A model generated the notes under the pieces. The model searched no databases. It was not told the DNA's origin and saw nothing but the letters and a program-made list of their open reading frames with translations. A stretch of 9,777 nucleotides of DNA, from contig QNAO01000019.1 in NCBI GenBank assembly GCA_003641785.1, positions 1 through 9,777 on the forward strand, written 5' to 3'. How positions within the stretch are numbered: the stretch's first letter is position 1; each line of letters begins with the position of its first letter. Position numbers and translations under genes: made by a program. This document shows, one piece after another, positions 6,994 to 9,777 of this stretch. This stretch comes from Thermotogae bacterium (GTDB lineage: Bacteria; Thermotogota; Thermotogae; Thermotogales; DSM-5069).

Positions 6994-7019
6994 GACAGGT
7001 TCCTCCACTTTGTTATAAT
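6992..7019 (+). promoter_or_regulatory. Probable sigma-70-type promoter of csaB
   Basis: ATGACA at 6992-6997 (five of six matches to the -35 consensus) is separated by 16 nt from a perfect TATAAT at 7014-7019. Transcription would begin near 7026, giving a leader of about 30 nt before the csaB TTG at 7056. The -35 overlaps the start codon of the divergent hydrolase gene. The -10 core TTATAA is palindromic, so a minus-strand -10 (TATAAC, 7017 down to 7012) is also possible, although no good minus-strand -35 was found. Confidence 0.55.
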
Positions 7020-7055
7020 CCATATGAATGATTCTCTAAGAAAGAAGGTTTTTCC

Positions 7056-8060
7056 TTGCATAATGCTTTTGTTGTGGGATACTACGGCTTTGGAAATCTT
7101 GGTGACGAACTCCTAAAATCCGCCACTATCAGGATACTGCGTGAAGCGCACTTTGAGAGAATTTACCTGACTTTACCGTCAAAATTCTCCAAACTCAACT
7201 TGCAAAGCAACTATTCAGATTCAGTATCCAGATTCGATCCTGTCGATGTCTTCAGTGCAATTCTCAACTCCAAAATCATTGTGGCAGGTGGAGGAGGTAT
7301 CTTTCAAGATGAGACGAGTACAAGAAGCTTCCTGTACTACTGGAGCGTGCTGTATGCGGCTGTTATGTTTAAGAGACGCGTTATGCTCTTGGGTAACAGC
7401 TTCGGACCGGTGTCCAAGCGCTTCTGCAAAACGCTTTTGAAACATCTTCTATCATCTCCAAGAGTTATCAGTATACCAAGAGATTCCGTGAGCGAAAGAT
7501 ACTGTAGGCTCATTGGAGCAAAGGTCGTTAGTGGAACAGATTTAGCGATTCTGGAGTTAATGGGGCGGGATCTTCAGACTCAGGTCAAACCACAGGTGAG
7601 TTTGATCTTAAGAGAAAAGATTGATATCTCAGAAGCGCTTTCTGTACTATCAGAACAGAACATCGACACTGTCAAAATTGTTCCGCTGAGTCTTGAAGAT
7701 GAACAGGTGGCATCCAAAATGGCTTCAACATTGTCCAGAAACTTCAACGTATCAGTTGAGTACGATGACCCGATAGCCACAATCGCTCATTCATCTCTTG
7801 TGATATCTCAGAGATTCCACGGTTGTTTAATAGCTTCTTTCTACGGCATACCCTTCGTTTCGGTCCACTCTACCAAGACAGAACGGTTTATGAAACGCTA
7901 TCTGCCATCCTATCAAGGCTATTCAGATAAGAATCCAGCAGAAATAGCGCTGCGCGCCTACAAGATCCTGGGCAGTGAGATTCAAATTCGTGAGAAGCTG
8001 ATAGCAGACGCTCTTCAAATGAAGGACAATGTCATGAAAATTCTCAACTCCAAATTATAG
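7056..8060 (+). CDS. csaB: Polysaccharide pyruvyl transferase, CsaB type
   Basis: CsaB-type enzymes transfer a pyruvate ketal from phosphoenolpyruvate to a cell-wall polysaccharide, creating the ligand for SLH domains of surface proteins. The 334-residue protein has the family motifs in order: GYYGFGNLGDELL (8-20), VAGGGGIFQDETSTRSFLYY (76-95), LLGNSFGPVS (111-120), SIPRDSVSERYCRLIGAKVV (139-158) with TDLAIL (161-166), and the C-terminal ISQRFHGCLIASFYGIPFVS (250-269), where the R-x-HG and following Lys/Arg are typical active-site elements. Start TTG 7056 is the first possible one after an in-frame stop at 7029-7031, with AAGGT at 7045-7049. In Thermotogae the outer sheath is thought to be tied to the wall through an SLH-bearing protein, so a role in toga anchoring is a reasonable inference. 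The end overlaps the next minus-strand gene by 17 bp. Confidence 0.88.
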   Translation: MHNAFVVGYYGFGNLGDELLKSATIRILREAHFERIYLTLPSKFSKLNLQSNYSDSVSRFDPVDVFSAILNSKIIVAGGGGIFQDETSTRSFLYYWSVLYAAVMFKRRVMLLGNSFGPVSKRFCKTLLKHLLSSPRVISIPRDSVSERYCRLIGAKVVSGTDLAILELMGRDLQTQVKPQVSLILREKIDISEALSVLSEQNIDTVKIVPLSLEDEQVASKMASTLSRNFNVSVEYDDPIATIAHSSLVISQRFHGCLIASFYGIPFVSVHSTKTERFMKRYLPSYQGYSDKNPAEIALRAYKILGSEIQIREKLIADALQMKDNVMKILNSKL

Positions 8061-9456
8061 TATCAAGAGCTTCTCTGTGGGCCTCCTTGTACTCAATGAG
8101 CTTCTTATTAACATCGTCAACGAGCCTCTGCTGATTCAGCCAGTAGGACTCTTCTCTTTGAGCATCGAGCTCCTCTACCTTCTTGCCCTGCTGCTCGACC
8201 CACGTGTAATACTTCAAGTTGTGCCACCGCTCGCGAGTCCATCTGTCACCTTCAAACACCCACGTTGGTTCAGCTCTTAACAGTATTCTGTCAAAATCGC
8301 ATTTTGCCTGGGCTCTATCAAGCTGGCCCAAATTTCTGTTCATCTCATTGATAACAGAATGATATCTTTCAATGTTATCTGTCGCCACTGTAAGGATATT
8401 GTCTTCAGGGCTCAGCTTGTAGAACTTGGCTATCTTAATGGCTCCAATTATGTTGGCAATACTTGATATGCCCAATTTATCGGAAAGATACTCTACACAT
8501 TGCTTCTCGACAAGTTCAGACAAAAATTGTTTACCAACCGAATCCGCGAAGAGCCTCAGAATTCTTTTGCTATCCATATCATCCACGAGGACAACCGAGT
8601 CCATATTCAAAACATTGTGAATCCACGTTACGTGCTTGTCTCCAATGCCCTGTATGTCATGACCTCCATAACCATTAAGAGCCAGCGTTGGGCATTGAAG
8701 AGGCTCCACGGCTATCTTTTTCGCTTCCGGATAGATCTGCTTCACCCTATCTGCACAGGCAATTGTGCCAGCAGATCCAACTCCAGCGACGACTGCTGCT
8801 ATTCTTCCATTTCCCAGATCTTTCTCTTTCACCAACTCTATCATGGTATTCCCGGTTACATAGTAGTGGAATCTGTAGTTGCCAAACTCACTGAACTGGT
8901 TCAGTATTCTGACCCGCTTTGGATCTTTTTGATACAGTTCCTTACTTTTGTCATATATCTCCTTCACATTTGACTCACAGCCAGGAGTGGCTATCACACG
9001 GGCCCCGTAGTGTCTTATAATCTCGAATCTCTCTTTGCTCATTAACTCTGGCAATATCACAATCGAATCGTAGTTCATCCTGGAACTCACCCAGGCCCCG
9101 CCAATCCCATAGTTTCCTGTCGAAGGCCAAACGAGTGTATGGACAGAAGGGTCGACTTCACCGAATATGGTTTTCTCCATCAGCACACTGTAAGTAGCCC
9201 CAACTTTATGACTTCCTGAAGGAAAATCCTTTGCGTACAAAACCACTATATTGGCTTCTACCCCTGTAAGCTCACGTGGTAAGACAAAGTAATACGGTTC
9301 ATTCCTTTCATCCTTCCAGGTTATATTATAGAGATTAACAGGATGCAGAGGATCCTTCTTCTTCATTTCAAGAGCTCTCGCTCGAAGCTTGGGATCCACT
9401 TTCTCTGGCCTCAGCATTTCCTCGTACGTGGGTCCCACCACAGCCGTTTTTTTCAC
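8044..9456 (-). CDS. Cysteine-synthase-like PLP-dependent (fold type II) enzyme with extended C-terminus
   Basis: This is a fold type II pyridoxal-phosphate enzyme related to O-acetylserine sulfhydrylase, cystathionine beta-synthase and diaminopropionate ammonia-lyase; its reaction is unknown. In the 470-residue form, Lys84 in DFPSGSHKVGATY is the Schiff-base lysine. STGNYG (112-117) matches the TSGNTG substrate loop, followed by YDSIVILPELMSKERFEIIR and YGARVIATPG. GVGSAGT (225-231) is the phosphate-binding glycine loop, GGHDIQGIGDKHV resembles the HKIQGIG segment of CysK, and GISSIANIIGAIKIAK (from 329) the GISSGA segment. About 100 residues after the usual CysK end form an extra Trp/Arg/Glu-rich helical tail, absent from simple cysteine synthases. 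AAGGTGG (9465-9471) lies 8 nt before GTG 9456; an earlier GTG at 9468 would overlap that site. The gene follows the Mo-hydroxylase gene by 5 bp, so they form an operon. Confidence 0.88.
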   Translation of the reverse strand: MKKTAVVGPTYEEMLRPEKVDPKLRARALEMKKKDPLHPVNLYNITWKDERNEPYYFVLPRELTGVEANIVVLYAKDFPSGSHKVGATYSVLMEKTIFGEVDPSVHTLVWPSTGNYGIGGAWVSSRMNYDSIVILPELMSKERFEIIRHYGARVIATPGCESNVKEIYDKSKELYQKDPKRVRILNQFSEFGNYRFHYYVTGNTMIELVKEKDLGNGRIAAVVAGVGSAGTIACADRVKQIYPEAKKIAVEPLQCPTLALNGYGGHDIQGIGDKHVTWIHNVLNMDSVVLVDDMDSKRILRLFADSVGKQFLSELVEKQCVEYLSDKLGISSIANIIGAIKIAKFYKLSPEDNILTVATDNIERYHSVINEMNRNLGQLDRAQAKCDFDRILLRAEPTWVFEGDRWTRERWHNLKYYTWVEQQGKKVEELDAQREESYWLNQQRLVDDVNKKLIEYKEAHREALDTIIWS

Positions 9457-9461
9457 AAAAT

Positions 9462-9777
9462 TCACCACCTTTCAATTAACGACAGCACGTACTCAGGATC
9501 CGCTGGCAAAACACGAACACGCCTGCCCACAGCATCAGAAATGGCGTTAGCAATTGATGGAGGACAACTCATTAAAGACGGCTCCCCTATACCCTTTGCT
9601 CCAAATGGACCATGAGGAAATTCATCCTCTACAATATCTATGTGCATCTTGGGGACATCTCTCACAGTGGGTACTGTATAGTTGTTGAAGTTCAAGGTAG
9701 AAATTCTACCGTTGTCTAACACGAGTTTCTCCATAAAAGCGAATCCCATGCCCTGTACAATGCCCCCTTGTATCTGA
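9462..9777 (-). CDS. Xanthine dehydrogenase family molybdopterin-binding subunit, C-terminal fragment
   Basis: This is the end of the large subunit of a molybdenum hydroxylase, an enzyme that hydroxylates N-heterocycles or aldehydes using a molybdopterin cofactor. The frame is open to the window edge, and 104 C-terminal residues are visible; most of the protein lies outside. QIQGGIVQGMGFAFMEKL at the edge is the conserved cofactor-binding segment. NFNNYTVPTVRDVPKMHIDI follows, and FGAKGIGEPSLMSCPPSIAN contains the GxGE glutamate that is the catalytic base in this family. The end AISDAVGRRVRVLPADPEYV is the usual C-terminus. These motifs fix the family but not the substrate: xanthine dehydrogenase, nicotinate dehydrogenase and aldehyde oxidoreductases share them. 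It is the upstream gene of an operon with the PLP enzyme, whose ribosome binding site overlaps its last codons. Confidence 0.93.
   Translation of the reverse strand, partial: QIQGGIVQGMGFAFMEKLVLDNGRISTLNFNNYTVPTVRDVPKMHIDIVEDEFPHGPFGAKGIGEPSLMSCPPSIANAISDAVGRRVRVLPADPEYVLSLIERW

Noticed and set aside
6994..7023. ATG at 7023 as the start of the MBL hydrolase
   Set aside because: No Shine-Dalgarno lies before it, while the ATG at 6993 has GTGGAGG at proper distance and the fold's first strand begins after it.
7045..7058. AAGG-TTTTT-CCTT hairpin hiding the csaB ribosome binding site as an RNA thermometer
   Set aside because: Only four base pairs. It would not be stable at the growth temperatures inferred for this organism.
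6775..7116. Plus-strand open frame of 113 codons running from the MBL gene into csaB
   Set aside because: It overlaps the HxHxDH-coding region of the hydrolase and the well supported csaB start, and its translation shows no family features.
8500..8973. Open frame of 157 codons on the plus strand opposite the PLP enzyme gene
   Set aside because: No recognisable motifs, His/Cys/Ser-rich composition and full antisense overlap with a well supported gene.

Overview
The window looks like chromosomal DNA of a flagellated member of the Thermotogae, most like Pseudothermotoga or Thermotoga. The reasons are the gene order flgE-flbD-motA-motB-fliL-fliM-fliY, a FliY that combines a CheC-type phosphatase site with a FliN domain, strong AGGTGA-type ribosome binding sites, very tight gene packing, and a CsaB-type pyruvyl transferase that suits a cell with an SLH-anchored outer sheath. 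This assignment rests on protein character and gene order only; no database search was possible.

Positions 1-6238 (+ strand) are the 3' part of a flagellar operon: the end of the hook protein gene flgE, then flbD (swrD), motA and motB (stator), fliL (stator-associated membrane protein), and fliM and fliY (switch and CheY-P binding/dephosphorylation). The last gene encodes an exported protein of about 200 residues with a possible LolA-like fold, starting at a TTG that overlaps the fliY stop. Gaps range from 17 bp to a 4 bp overlap, so this is one transcription unit whose promoter lies upstream of the window.

Positions 6235-6993 (- strand) hold a metallo-beta-lactamase-fold hydrolase, convergent with the flagellar operon and overlapping it by 4 bp. 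It is divergent from csaB (7056-8060, +). The short gap between these two carries a good sigma-70-type promoter for csaB. CsaB ends in a 17 bp tail-to-tail overlap with the next minus-strand operon.

Positions 8044-9777 (- strand) are the end of an operon encoding a molybdenum hydroxylase (xanthine dehydrogenase family) large subunit, truncated by the window edge, followed by a cysteine-synthase-like PLP enzyme with a long extra C-terminus. The pairing suggests catabolism of a purine or another N-heterocycle, but the substrate cannot be read from sequence.

No tRNA, rRNA, CRISPR array, insertion sequence or convincing intrinsic terminator was seen. Most of the window is ordinary core-genome content. 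The points most worth a second look are a MotB whose OmpA-like domain seems split by a helical insertion and has an altered peptidoglycan-binding motif, a FliY with one apparently degenerate CheC site, and the Mo-hydroxylase/PLP-enzyme pair.
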